The translations under genes were made by a program, and so were the position numbers. Below, piece by piece: positions 17,665 through 32,311 of a stretch of 33,308 nt of DNA. The stretch is from the NCBI GenBank assembly GCA_007130245.1, contig SLSW01000128.1, positions 1 to 33,308 of the forward strand, written 5' to 3'. Every line of letters starts with the position of its first letter. Within the stretch, counting starts at the first letter, position 1. This DNA comes from Micromonosporaceae bacterium (GTDB lineage Bacteria; Actinomycetota; Actinomycetes; Mycobacteriales; Micromonosporaceae). The notes under the pieces are model-generated. The model had not been told where the DNA came from. It did not search any database and was given only the letters and a program-made list of their open reading frames with translations.

Positions 17665-19412
17665 CCGTCCCGCCCCCGGGCGTCGGCGAGCGCATCGCGG
17701 GCCTCCGCGTAGGCGCGCAGCACCTCGGCCACGGGTGCCACCACCCGGGTGCGCCCCAGTTCGGTGATCGCCGCCCGGAGGCGTGCGGCTTCCCGTTCGC
17801 TGGCCCGGCGGGCCGCCCACGTGGCCAGTGGCCGCGCCGCCAGCGCCAGCAGCAGTCCCACTCCGACGCCGCCGACCAGCAGCAGCACCGGAACCGACAG
17901 CGGTCCCGCCTGCGGCGGCTCGGTCGGGATCCCGAGGGCCGCCAGGAGCCAGCCCAGGACCAGCCAGCCGGCTCCCACCAGTGCGGCTGCCGTGGCCAAC
18001 CACTCGCCGGCGCCGACTGCCCGCCACCACCGTGGCGTGTGGTGGGCGCGGGACGCGGTGGTGGCCACCGCCTGGTCCAGCGCCTCCGGCAGCCCGTCCA
18101 GTCGTGACCGGGCCGCGGCGGACACCGCCTCCGGCCACGGCTCGGGCAGCCCGGCGGCCGCCCGGTCGCCGACGGTGCGGGCGACGAGGCTGGCAGCGGC
18201 GCGCGGCCCCTCGGCGGTCTCGGGTGCCGTGACCGGTGCGCCGAACCCCGACATCCGCGGGCCGGCCACCCCGCCCGGTGCACCGGTGATGCCTGGAGCA
18301 CCTGGACCACCGCCGGCGCCCAGCGCCGGCCCATGGGGACGCCGCCACGGATCGGGTCCGCGGCGACGCAACGAACGCAGCAGCGGCCAGATCATCGCGG
18401 CACCGGCGCGGTAACGGTACGAGGTGACCATCGCCTGGACCACGGCCTGCGCACCGGCCACGTCGGCCAGCCCGCGCGCTACCTGGCGCACCGCCGACGG
18501 TCCCACCAGCTCCTCCGCGGCCGGCGGTCCCACCAGCTCTGACAGGTCTTCCACCGCCAGGTCCACGTCGGCGGCCAGTCGCTGCGCCACCGCCCGCCGA
18601 CCGTTGACCACCTCCTCCAGCCGGGCCTGCAGCTCGGCCAGCCCGGCCGGTGCGTCCACGGCCGAGGTGGCGATGGTCGCCACCCCGTCCAGCCCGTCGG
18701 CGTTGAGCAGCCGGCGCAGGTCGGCCATCAGCTGTTCCAGGTCGGGGGCGCTGAGCAGGTCCGCCTGGTTGAGCGCGACCAGCGTGACCTCGCGGTGGCG
18801 TCGGAACCTGGGCAGATGCCGCTCGTGGATGACCTGGTCGGCGTACTTCTGCGGGTCCACCACCCACACCACCAGGTCGACCAGTCCGAGCAGGCGCGTG
18901 ACCTCGGCGGCGTGCTCGCGCTCGACCGAGTCGAAGTCGGGCAGGTCCAGCAGCACCAACCCGCGCAGCGGCGACTGGCCGTCCACCACCTGCGCCTGCC
19001 GGAACCAGTGCGCCGGGGTGACCTTCAGCCATTCGAGCAGGTCGGTGACCTCCTCCGGGGCGCCCCACACGCAGGCGTACGCCTCGCTGGTGGTGGGACG
19101 GCGTACGCCGACCGGCGACAGCTCCTGACCGGCCAGGGCGTTGAAGAGGCTGGACTTGCCACCGCCGGTGGCCCCGGCCAGGGCCACCACGGTGTGCTCG
19201 CGGGACAGCGCCAGGCGCTGCTCCGCGTGTGCCACCACGGTGTGCGCCCAGGAGAGCCGTTCCGCCGGCAGGTACGCCTCGCCAGCGCGCAGGAAGCGAC
19301 GCAGGCCGTCCACCCTGGCCGTCAGCGCGGTTGCCTCGGCGTCGCCTCCGTTGTCTCGCGCCCGGACACCGACCCCGTGCAGCGTGGTGTCTCGCAGGCG
19401 CTGGGCGGTCAC
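17661..19412 (-). CDS. Dynamin-like GTPase with C-terminal TM segments (DynB-like)
   Basis: P-loop VVALAGATGGGKSSLFNALAGQ; LLDLPDFDSVEREHAAEVTRLLGLVDLVVWVVDPQKYAD; ALNQADLL; two C-terminal hydrophobic segments. Confidence 0.87.
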   Translation of the reverse strand: MTAQRLRDTTLHGVGVRARDNGGDAEATALTARVDGLRRFLRAGEAYLPAERLSWAHTVVAHAEQRLALSREHTVVALAGATGGGKSSLFNALAGQELSPVGVRRPTTSEAYACVWGAPEEVTDLLEWLKVTPAHWFRQAQVVDGQSPLRGLVLLDLPDFDSVEREHAAEVTRLLGLVDLVVWVVDPQKYADQVIHERHLPRFRRHREVTLVALNQADLLSAPDLEQLMADLRRLLNADGLDGVATIATSAVDAPAGLAELQARLEEVVNGRRAVAQRLAADVDLAVEDLSELVGPPAAEELVGPSAVRQVARGLADVAGAQAVVQAMVTSYRYRAGAAMIWPLLRSLRRRGPDPWRRPHGPALGAGGGPGAPGITGAPGGVAGPRMSGFGAPVTAPETAEGPRAAASLVARTVGDRAAAGLPEPWPEAVSAAARSRLDGLPEALDQAVATTASRAHHTPRWWRAVGAGEWLATAAALVGAGWLVLGWLLAALGIPTEPPQAGPLSVPVLLLVGGVGVGLLLALAARPLATWAARRASEREAARLRAAITELGRTRVVAPVAEVLRAYAEARDALADARGRDG

Positions 19413-21178
19413 TGTCCGTCCTCCTCCGCGTCCGCCCGCGTCTGCTCCGCCGCTGGTGTGCTGGCCATCGCGTCGCTGAACGCGGCTGCCCGGACCCGCT
19501 CCAGTGCCGCAGCGCGCTCCCGCAGCCGCCGGGCGACGCTCGTGTCCAGCGAAGATCCCGCCAGCCGATCCAGGTAGCGGGCGGCCTCACCGTCGAGGAG
19601 CACACTGATCCGGTCCAGCAGGTCGTCACGCGCCTTGGCCGCCAGCTTGCGCACGACCTCGTCTTCGAGCACCGCGGCCAGCACCTGCCGGTCCTCGTCG
19701 GTGGTGACGGCCGGCGGCACCGGTGGCGCGGCCACCGCCATCAGCACCAGCGCCGCGGTGGCTTCGGTGGCGTAGGCCGGCCGGGCCGCCTCGGTGGTCG
19801 TCTCGCTGCGCACCAGGTCGAGCGTGTCGTCACGCCAGTGGGCGACCATGCTGGCGACCGGATCCTCGCCCCGGGCGCCGGCGGCCGGGGCGGGGCGGGG
19901 CGCCGACAGGTCCGCTCCGGTCTCACCGGCCAGCAACGGCTCGGCGCCCACGTGGGCGTGCCAGGCCCGGTAGGTCTGTTCCGCGGCGTCCACGGTCACC
20001 GACCGCACCAGCGCCACCAGACGGGACTCGACGGCGGCGGCCAGTGGCCGGCCGGCCCCGCTGGACCTGGTGACGGCGGCCGCCAGCCGGTCGCGTAGCC
20101 GTCCGGCCGCGGCCAGCGGCGTGCGCAGCCACTCGTCGGTGGCCACGAACTCCTGCCAGCGGGCCATCACCTCGCCGCGCAGCAACGCGCCGTCCCGGAT
20201 GCCGCGTTCGGCGGCCGAACGCGCCGCGCCGTACGCCATGCCGACGTGCTCGGCGAGCACTTCCGCGACCGCCACCTGCTCCTCTACCGCGCTGGCCAGC
20301 ACCTCCACGCTCGGCGAGAGTGCGGCGACCGCCCCGTCCAGGGTCTGCCGCACCAGCGCGGCGCGGGCCGCGGCGTCGGCGGCCAGCGCGTCGAGCCAGT
20401 CCCGCAGTGGGGTGAGCGCGGTCTCCGGCAGCAGGCCGTAGTCGTCGACCCGGGTCTCCGGCACCACGAACAGGGGCGTATCGGCCAGCCCGTTGGCGGC
20501 GAGCATTTCGCGGATGTGGTCGACCACCTCGGCGGTCGCGTGGTCGCGCACCCGCCCGAGCACCAGCGCGACCACCGTGCCGCGCTCGCGCGCGGTGTGC
20601 AGCAGCTGCCACGGCACGGCGTCGGCGTACCGGGCGGCGGTGACCATGAACAGCCACAGGTCGGCGGCGGCCAGCAGCTGGTGGCTGACCGCGCGGCTCT
20701 GCCCCACTACCGAGTCGATGTCCGGCGTGTCGAGGAAGGCGCAGCCGGCGTCGAGCGCCGGTGCGGTGACCAGGTGCAGCCGGCCGGGGTCAGCGGTGGG
20801 GCTGCTGGTGCGGGTGAAGCGGCCGAGCAGCGTGGTGCCGCGGAACCAGGTCGCGTCGGTGGGGTGGCAGACCAGCACCGGCGCCCGGGTTGTGGGCCGC
20901 AGCACTCCGGCCGCGCTGGCCGGGGCCCGGATCAGGCTGTTGACCAGCGTCGACTTGCCGGCACCGGTCGGTCCGCCGACCGCGGCCAGCAGCGGCGCAT
21001 CCGGGTGGGCCAGGCGGGGCAGCAGGTAGTCGTCGAGCTGTGCGCGCACGCCGGCGGCTATCCCGTCGGCGTGCTCAGCAGAAGGCAGCGCCAGCGGAAG
21101 GGGCGTCTCCGCTACCGCCGCTCGCAGCTCGCGCAGCGCCTGCTCGAGGTCGCTGCGCGCGTCGTCCGGCATCACCAC
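19409..21178 (-). CDS. Dynamin-like GTPase (DynA-like)
   Basis: P-loop LLAAVGGPTGAGKSTLVNSLIRAP; CAFLDTPDIDSVVGQSRAVSHQLLAAADLWLFMVTAARYADAVPW; 4-nt overlap with the downstream GTPase gene. Confidence 0.87.
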   Translation of the reverse strand: MVMPDDARSDLEQALRELRAAVAETPLPLALPSAEHADGIAAGVRAQLDDYLLPRLAHPDAPLLAAVGGPTGAGKSTLVNSLIRAPASAAGVLRPTTRAPVLVCHPTDATWFRGTTLLGRFTRTSSPTADPGRLHLVTAPALDAGCAFLDTPDIDSVVGQSRAVSHQLLAAADLWLFMVTAARYADAVPWQLLHTARERGTVVALVLGRVRDHATAEVVDHIREMLAANGLADTPLFVVPETRVDDYGLLPETALTPLRDWLDALAADAAARAALVRQTLDGAVAALSPSVEVLASAVEEQVAVAEVLAEHVGMAYGAARSAAERGIRDGALLRGEVMARWQEFVATDEWLRTPLAAAGRLRDRLAAAVTRSSGAGRPLAAAVESRLVALVRSVTVDAAEQTYRAWHAHVGAEPLLAGETGADLSAPRPAPAAGARGEDPVASMVAHWRDDTLDLVRSETTTEAARPAYATEATAALVLMAVAAPPVPPAVTTDEDRQVLAAVLEDEVVRKLAAKARDDLLDRISVLLDGEAARYLDRLAGSSLDTSVARRLRERAAALERVRAAAFSDAMASTPAAEQTRADAEEDGQ

Positions 21179-21227
21179 GAACTAAGCCTGCCCGATTCGC
21201 GTACAGGTCCACAAGCTTCGTGACAAT

Positions 21228-21248
21228 CTTGCGCAGGGTTGACTCAAC
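21228..21248. promoter_or_regulatory. Second, degenerate HAIR-like site CTTGCGC-N7-ACTCAAC
   Basis: Half-site spacing (7-7-7) matches the HAIR format CTTGAGT-N7-ACTCAAG; right half nearly perfect. Confidence 0.5.
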
Positions 21249-21281
21249 CCATTGTTTGACGATCAGCCAGCATGTGGCAGG

Positions 21282-23940
<2,659 letters not shown>

Positions 23941-23945
23941 GCGCC

Positions 23946-25142
23946 ATGAGCTCGAAGGACTGGTTGGAGAAGGACTTCTACCAGGTCCTCGGTGTGCCCA
24001 AGAGTGCCTCCACGAGCGACATCAAGAAGGCCTACCGCAAGCTCGCCCGGGAGCTGCACCCGGACCACAACCCCGGTGATGCGCAGGCCGAGACCCGGTT
24101 CAAGGAGGTCTCCGAGGCCTACCACGTGCTCTCCGACGAGGGCAAGCGCAAGGAGTACGACGAGATGCGCTCCCTGTTCGGGTCCGGCGCGTTCCGGCGC
24201 GGGGCCCGGCAGAGCGCACCGGGCGGTTTCGACGTGTCCGACCTGTTCGGCGGGGCGGATCCGCGGACCGCCGGCGGCGACCGGCGGTTCGGCGGGGGGA
24301 GCTTCTCGGACCTGTTCAGCTCGATCTTTTCCGGTGGTGCCGGGCAGCGGCGCCCGACCCGCGGCCGTGACGTGGAGACCGAGGTCACGCTCGATTTCTC
24401 CGACGCGGTGCGTGGCACCACCTTGCCGCTGAGCCTACGTGCCCCGGGGGTATGCGACACCTGCGGCGGCGACGGCGCCAAGGCGGGGACCCAGCCGCGC
24501 ACCTGCACGCAGTGCCTCGGCACCGGGCTGGTCACCCGCAACCAGGGGTCGTTCAGCTTCTCCGAGCCGTGCCGCGAGTGCCAGGGCGTGGGGACGGTCG
24601 TCACCGAGAAGTGTCCGGAGTGCAAAGGCACCGGCGGGGTGACCAAAACCCGGCGGCTGAACGTACGCATCCCGGCAGGGGTCGCCGACGGGCAGCGCAT
24701 CCGGCTGGCCGGTCGTGGCGAGCCGGGTGTGCGGGGCGGACCGGCCGGCGACCTGTACGTGCACGTGCGGGTCCGCTCGGACGTACTGTTCGGGCGCACC
24801 GGCGACCACCTGACTCTGACCGTGCCGATCACCTTTGCCGAGGCGGTGCAGGGGGTGGACCTGCGGGTGCCCACGTTGGACGGGCAGGTGACGTTACGGG
24901 TGCCTGCGGGCACACCGTCGGGTCGTACCCTGCGCGCCCGCGGCAAGGGCGTCACGCGGCGCGACGGCACCAGCGGCGACCTGCTGGTCACCGTGGAGAT
25001 CGTGGTCCCGACCGAGCTGTCGAAGGACGCTCGGGTGGCGCTGGAGTCGTTCGCGGAGGCGACCGGCCCGGCACCGCGCGAGAATCTCGAGCGATCCACC
25101 ACCCGCCAGCACACCACCGGGAAGGGAGCGACCAGTGGGTGA
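23946..25142 (+). CDS. dnaJ: Chaperone DnaJ (type I)
   Basis: J domain with HPD (LHPDHNPG), G/F region, four CxxCxGxG zinc-finger repeats. Confidence 0.97.
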   Translation: MSSKDWLEKDFYQVLGVPKSASTSDIKKAYRKLARELHPDHNPGDAQAETRFKEVSEAYHVLSDEGKRKEYDEMRSLFGSGAFRRGARQSAPGGFDVSDLFGGADPRTAGGDRRFGGGSFSDLFSSIFSGGAGQRRPTRGRDVETEVTLDFSDAVRGTTLPLSLRAPGVCDTCGGDGAKAGTQPRTCTQCLGTGLVTRNQGSFSFSEPCRECQGVGTVVTEKCPECKGTGGVTKTRRLNVRIPAGVADGQRIRLAGRGEPGVRGGPAGDLYVHVRVRSDVLFGRTGDHLTLTVPITFAEAVQGVDLRVPTLDGQVTLRVPAGTPSGRTLRARGKGVTRRDGTSGDLLVTVEIVVPTELSKDARVALESFAEATGPAPRENLERSTTRQHTTGKGATSG

Positions 25143-25554
25143 CAGTTCCACGGCTGACCAGATGCCGGACGCGAAGGTGCTGCTCATCTCGGTAGCGGCC
25201 AAGCTGGCCGGGATGCATCCGCAGACGCTGCGGCAGTACGACCGGCTCGGGTTGGTCGAGGCGGAGCGCACGCCGGGCGGCGGGCGCCGCTACAGCGTGC
25301 GCGACGTGGCCCTGCTGCGTGAGGTCCAGCGGCTGAGCCAGGATGAGGGCATCAATCTCGCCGGGGTGAAGCGGATCATCGAGCTGGAGCGGCTCGTGTC
25401 CGATATGCGCCAGCAGATGGACGAGATGGGGGACCGGCTGGCGATGGCACACCAGCGGATCGGTGAACTGGAGGCGCTGTCGGCGTTCCCGCGTGGTGAC
25501 CTGCTGCCGACGGCCCGCGCCTCGACCGAGGTGATGCTCTACCGCCGCCGCTGA
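25135..25554 (+). CDS. hspR: Heat-shock repressor HspR (MerR family)
   Basis: [70 protein letters not shown]; 8-nt overlap with dnaJ. Confidence 0.96.
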   Translation: MGDSSTADQMPDAKVLLISVAAKLAGMHPQTLRQYDRLGLVEAERTPGGGRRYSVRDVALLREVQRLSQDEGINLAGVKRIIELERLVSDMRQQMDEMGDRLAMAHQRIGELEALSAFPRGDLLPTARASTEVMLYRRR

Positions 25555-27107
25555 CCTGCGGCCGGTCCACCGAGCCGCAACAGCGCGCGCCGGCCCAGCA
25601 GGGCAAGCGCCCCACCGGAGAGCGCTACGCCACCGGCGACGAACCCGACGCCCGGTGCCTCCCACAGTGACCGCAGCACCCACCACGACGGCACGACCGC
25701 GAGCAGCCAGCCGGCCGGGCCGTCCAGCCACCACGCGGCCACCGGCGCGTACAGCGGGAGGCCAAGCAGCTTGAGCACCGCGACGCCCTCCACTTTGTTG
25801 CCGGCGACCGCGAGCGTGGCCAGCATGGTGAGCGGGGCGAGCAGCACCGCCGCCGCCAGGGCCGGCACCGCGGCGCCGAGCTGCCCGCCGGGCACCAGGC
25901 CGCTGAGGGGCACCGCGATCGCCAGCCCGAGTCCGGTCGCCGTGGTCACCAGGGCCGCGCGGTAACCGAGGAACCGGGGCAGCGTCAGGGGCGAGACCCG
26001 CAGCACCGTCAGTGCCCGGCTGTCGATGTCGTCGAGCACCATCAGCGCACCGACCATCCCGAAGGTGAAAGGGACGTGCAGCACGACCGCGAGGCCGAGC
26101 AGCAGCGGCCGGTAACCGTCGAGGTCGAACCCGTACGCCCCGGCGAGCCACGCGTGTGCAGGCGGGTAACCGCCCCGCAAGGCCAGCCCCAGCAGCAGCG
26201 GGCTGAGCCCGATCAACAGCAGCAGCGGGTCCCGGCCAAGCCGGACCAGGTCGTGGCTCAGGATCGCGCGCACCCGGCTTGTCCGGCGCCGTCCCGGTGC
26301 GCGCGTCACCGGCGCCAGCGCCACCGGCGACGTGGTGGTGGAGCGCCTTTGCTCTGCACACACATACGCGCGCACGGCGCCGCTGGGGCGGAACCGGTGG
26401 CGTGCCCACCACCCGGCGCCGGCGCACGCCAGCGCGAGCCAACCGACCGTCGCCCACACCGGCGGGCTGCCCGGCGACCCGGCCGGCGTGCCGTACCCGG
26501 CCGCGATCAGATCCATGCCGCCGACCGTGGGCACCGCGTACAGCAGCCGATGCCCCAGCCCGGCACCGCGCGCCAGTGCCGGCACCAACAACGGCAGCAA
26601 CACCAGCGGCAGCACGGTGATGTAGGTGATCAGGGACTGACGGCGCGCGGCCACCGCCACCGCCACCAGCATCGTGAGCACCGCGACCAGGCCGACCCCG
26701 GCCACCGTCGTCAGCGCCCCAACGGCGGAGACCGGGCGGCCGGCCAGTGTGACCGGCACCGCTGCCGCGACCACCAGGGCCGCCAGCGGGCCCACCTTGG
26801 CGGCCACCCGTTCGCCGACCCGCGCCGGGCTGACCTCCGCGGCGGCTCGCATTCCACGGTCCCGTTCCAGGAGCACCAGCGCGCCGACCAGGGTGGTGCC
26901 GAGCACCGCGGTGTCGAGCATCAGCACCCACGGTGCGGCCGCTCTCGCCACCGCCGTCGGCAGCGCCGCCAGCACCGCCGTCCACGCGAGCGTGACCACG
27001 GCGACCAGCGCCACAATCCCGTACCGCCACAGCAGCCGCGCCTCCAGCACCGCCAGCCGCCGCACTCGTACAACGCGGGCGCGGGCGGCCGGAGCCGGGG
27101 TGGTCAC
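25539..27107 (-). CDS. ABC exporter permease
   Basis: Many hydrophobic segments; coupled to the ATPase gene by a 4-nt overlap. Confidence 0.88.
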   Translation of the reverse strand: MTTPAPAARARVVRVRRLAVLEARLLWRYGIVALVAVVTLAWTAVLAALPTAVARAAAPWVLMLDTAVLGTTLVGALVLLERDRGMRAAAEVSPARVGERVAAKVGPLAALVVAAAVPVTLAGRPVSAVGALTTVAGVGLVAVLTMLVAVAVAARRQSLITYITVLPLVLLPLLVPALARGAGLGHRLLYAVPTVGGMDLIAAGYGTPAGSPGSPPVWATVGWLALACAGAGWWARHRFRPSGAVRAYVCAEQRRSTTTSPVALAPVTRAPGRRRTSRVRAILSHDLVRLGRDPLLLLIGLSPLLLGLALRGGYPPAHAWLAGAYGFDLDGYRPLLLGLAVVLHVPFTFGMVGALMVLDDIDSRALTVLRVSPLTLPRFLGYRAALVTTATGLGLAIAVPLSGLVPGGQLGAAVPALAAAVLLAPLTMLATLAVAGNKVEGVAVLKLLGLPLYAPVAAWWLDGPAGWLLAVVPSWWVLRSLWEAPGVGFVAGGVALSGGALALLGRRALLRLGGPAAGQRRR

Positions 27108-27967
27108 AACCGCCCGCCGGTGAGCGCGATGAACACGTCACGCAACGTCGCCTCGCGGGTGTGGATGGTCTCGATCGCCGCGTCGCGCAGCAGCGCGACC
27201 AGGTCGGGGTCGGTCGGCTCGGTCAGCGGGAGCTCCACGGTGCGGGCGTGGCCGTCCACGCGGCACTCCACCCGGACCCGGCGATGTCCGTGCGCCAGCC
27301 GCAGCGCCCGCGGGGTGTCGATGGCCGAGATACGGCCGCCGAGCAGGAACGCCACCCGGTGGCACACCTCGTCCACGGTGGTCATGTCGTGCGTGGTCAG
27401 CAACACGGTCCGGCCGGCGCGGGCCTGGTCCCGGATCAGGTCGTGCACTGCGTCGGCGTGGGCGGGGTCGAGTCCGGCGGTGGGCTCGTCCAGGAACAGC
27501 ACGTCCGGCCGGTGCAGCAGCGCCCGCGCCAGGTTGAGGCGCATCGTCATGCCCTTGGAGAAGGTGCCGGTGCGCTGGTCGGCCACGTCGGCCAGGGCGA
27601 CGAGGTCCAGCGCCTCGGACGGGGTCATGGCGGCGCTGCGGTACAGCCCCGCGACGGCGGCGAGGTTCTCGCGCGCGGTGAGCTTCGGGAAGTGCGCGGG
27701 CAGCTCAAAGGCCACGCCGATCCGCTCGTACAGGTCGGCTCCCCACTCGGCGACCTCGCGCCCGAGCACCTGGGCGAGGCCCCGGTATCCCGGCAGTTGC
27801 CCGGTCAGCACCTGCTGGGTGGTGGACTTGCCGGCGCCGTTCGGGCCGAGCAGGCCGAAGATCTCGCCGGGGGCCACCTCGAACGAGACGCCGTCGACCG
27901 CGTTGGCGCGGCTGCCGCGGTGGCGCACCCGCAGCTGGTCGACCCGGATCACCGGCGCTTGTGTCAC
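27104..27967 (-). CDS. ABC transporter ATP-binding protein
   Basis: Walker A GPNGAGKST, signature FSKGMTMRLNLARAL, Walker B VLFLDEPTAGLDP, H-loop TTHD. Confidence 0.96.
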   Translation of the reverse strand: MTQAPVIRVDQLRVRHRGSRANAVDGVSFEVAPGEIFGLLGPNGAGKSTTQQVLTGQLPGYRGLAQVLGREVAEWGADLYERIGVAFELPAHFPKLTARENLAAVAGLYRSAAMTPSEALDLVALADVADQRTGTFSKGMTMRLNLARALLHRPDVLFLDEPTAGLDPAHADAVHDLIRDQARAGRTVLLTTHDMTTVDEVCHRVAFLLGGRISAIDTPRALRLAHGHRRVRVECRVDGHARTVELPLTEPTDPDLVALLRDAAIETIHTREATLRDVFIALTGGRL

Positions 27968-28004
27968 CCCACTATCAAATCACAGTGAGTGCAACTTTGC
28001 AACT

Positions 28005-28020
28005 TGTGCAATATTGCGCA
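28005..28020. promoter_or_regulatory. Candidate TetR operator TGTGCAATATTGCGCA
   Basis: 16-bp dyad with one mismatched pair and a perfect core GCAATATTGC, in the divergent ABC/TetR intergenic region. Confidence 0.6.
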
Positions 28021-28040
28021 GGGAGCAGTATAGTGACGCC

Positions 28041-28667
28041 ATGAGCGAACCGGGCCTTCGGGAGCGCAAGAAGCAGCGCACGCGCCGGGCACTCATCGAG
28101 CAGGCCGCCCGGTTGTTCGAGGAGAAGGGGTACGACGACACGACCGTGGCCGAGATCGCGGCAGCGGCCGACGTGTCGCCCCGGACGTTCTTCGGCTACT
28201 TCGCCGGCAAGGAGGACGTGCTGTTCGCCGACACGGCGGCGCGCATCCGCATCGCCCTGGACGTGGTGGCTGACCGGCGCCCCGGAGAGCCGGTGGACCA
28301 GCTGTTATTGCGCGTGGTGGGCGAGATGGCCTCCTCACAGGCGTTCGCCGCCGACTTCGGTGGCCGTGCCGCGGCCGTCCGGCTCCACCTGCTGCCGTCC
28401 CATCCGACCCTGCAGGCGGCCGCGGTGCGAAGGCTGCTCGACTTCCAGGTCGAGCTGGCTCGCGCACTTGTCACGGTGTACCCGGATGAACTAGATGAAT
28501 CGACCGCGGCCGCGATGGTCGGTGCGCTGCTCGGGGCCCTGGTGGCCACCGGCATGGACGGCCTACGGCGCGGCCGTGACCTGGTCGCGCTGCAGTCCGA
28601 CCTGCAGCGCGCCACCGGCATCGTCCTGCACGGGATCGCTTCCCCACCACCCCCTCCCCCGCGTTGA
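28041..28667 (+). CDS. TetR/AcrR family transcriptional regulator
   Basis: RERKKQRTRRALIEQAARLFEEKGYDDTTVAEIAAAADVSPRTFFGYFAGKEDVLF. Confidence 0.96.
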   Translation: MSEPGLRERKKQRTRRALIEQAARLFEEKGYDDTTVAEIAAAADVSPRTFFGYFAGKEDVLFADTAARIRIALDVVADRRPGEPVDQLLLRVVGEMASSQAFAADFGGRAAAVRLHLLPSHPTLQAAAVRRLLDFQVELARALVTVYPDELDESTAAAMVGALLGALVATGMDGLRRGRDLVALQSDLQRATGIVLHGIASPPPPPPR

Positions 28668-28695
28668 TCTAGGGGTGGCGCGGAGTTGGGGAGGG
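28652..28695. terminator. Candidate bidirectional hairpin between convergent genes
   Basis: CCCTCCCC (28652-28659)/GGGGAGGG (28688-28695), with inner CGCG/CGCG; overlaps the TetR stop. Confidence 0.4.
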
Positions 28696-28701
28696 CTCAG
28701 G

Positions 28702-29139
28702 TCAGGCGAGGCGGCGGGGGTTGCGCACCAGACCGCCCTCACACCAGTCGTGGTAGTCGAACAGGTCCGGCCGCGCGATCAGCACCCGGGTGTTGTACGC
28801 CCAGACCCCGACGACCTCGTCACCTTCGGCCTCGGCCTGCTCGACCATCTTGCGTAGCTTGCGCTTCGGGTGGGCGCGGAAGCCGGTGCGGACCGCGTCG
28901 GCCGCGTAGATGTACAGGCAGTGCATCGCGAACCGACGCGCCGGGCAGGTCTCGTCGAGTGCGAGATCGAACAACGTCCCGACGAGCCGATCGCCGGAGA
29001 TGAGCAGATCCCAGTCCGACGGCATGGTGTGCAGGGGCACCGAGTCCGGCTGATACGCCCACTCGCGCAGCTCCGCTGGCGTGGGGTCGACCGGATTCGC
29101 GAAGCCACGAAAGGCCGTCTGTTGCGCGCTCACGGTCAC
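28702..29139 (-). CDS. Hypothetical protein (145 aa)
   Basis: MTVSAQQTAFRGFANPVDPTPAELREWAYQPDSVPLHTMPSDWDLLISGDRLVGTLFDLALDETCPARRFAMHCLYIYAADAV...; protein-like composition. Confidence 0.82.
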   Translation of the reverse strand: MTVSAQQTAFRGFANPVDPTPAELREWAYQPDSVPLHTMPSDWDLLISGDRLVGTLFDLALDETCPARRFAMHCLYIYAADAVRTGFRAHPKRKLRKMVEQAEAEGDEVVGVWAYNTRVLIARPDLFDYHDWCEGGLVRNPRRLA

Positions 29140-29201
29140 TCCTGTAGCAGGGGGTTTCGCCGCGATACGCTACAGCGTCGACCGCGATGATCGGAACCCA
29201 T

Positions 29202-29217
29202 GTCACGGTTTCGTGAC
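29202..29217. promoter_or_regulatory. Perfect inverted repeat GTCACG-GTTT-CGTGAC
   Basis: Dyad in the divergent intergenic region, followed by TTGACA at 29224-29229. Confidence 0.45.
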
Positions 29218-29298
29218 GTGGCGTTGACACGTAATACCCGCAAAACCGTCCATTCGCACTAGCCGGCCTGATGCGGCCGGCCGATAGCATCATAAGTC

Positions 29299-29580
29299 GT
29301 GAACGCCCCGCTGCCGGACCGGCCGGAACCCCGCATCTCCGACGCGGACCGCGAACGCGCGGTCCAGCGACTCAGCGACGCGGTCACCGAGGGTCGGTTG
29401 ACCGTTGCCGAGTTCGACGAGCGGGTCGCGGCGGTGCCGGCCGCGCGCACCGCCTCCGAGCTGGTCCCCCATCTGGCCGATCTGCCCGGCCCCGTGCGGC
29501 TCGAGGCCGCCGCGGGAAAGACGCTCATGATCCGCCGAGAGGCGCCTCGATGGACGTTTCACCCATCGAGATGGAGATGA
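29299..29580 (+). CDS. DUF1707 domain protein
   Basis: RISDADRERAVQRLSDAVTEGRLTVAEFDERVAAVPAARTASELVPHLADLP is the DUF1707 signature. GTG start. Confidence 0.88.
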   Translation: MNAPLPDRPEPRISDADRERAVQRLSDAVTEGRLTVAEFDERVAAVPAARTASELVPHLADLPGPVRLEAAAGKTLMIRREAPRWTFHPSRWR

Positions 29581-29624
29581 TCGCCAGCACGGTGAAGTCG
29601 CCGGGGCGGGTGTGGCGACCCTAG

Positions 29625-29645
29625 GTTGAGTCGGGTACGCTCAAG
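29625..29645. promoter_or_regulatory. HspR operator (HAIR-like) immediately upstream of clpB
   Basis: GTTGAGT-CGGGTAC-GCTCAAG: two mismatches to CTTGAGT-N7-ACTCAAG. Confidence 0.78.
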
Positions 29646-29649
29646 TCTT

Positions 29650-32238
<2,589 letters not shown>

Positions 32239-32311
32239 CCCGGCTGCACCGTGTGAGGTGATCGGGTAGCGTGTGTGCGGCCCTTCATGGTCGACCGTGC
32301 AGGAGGACACA

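Noticed and set aside
17218-19629. 803-aa minus-strand ORF as one protein
   Set aside because: Upstream portion is an out-of-frame shadow of the GTPase gene; only the terminal 148 aa from 17664 is protein-like.
24988-27141. 717-aa minus-strand ORF
   Set aside because: Frame-shifted Gly/Arg/Ala-rich shadow of the permease gene and antisense of dnaJ/hspR.
26076-28667. 863-aa plus-strand ORF
   Set aside because: Antisense shadow of the ABC genes fused in frame to the real TetR starting at 28041.
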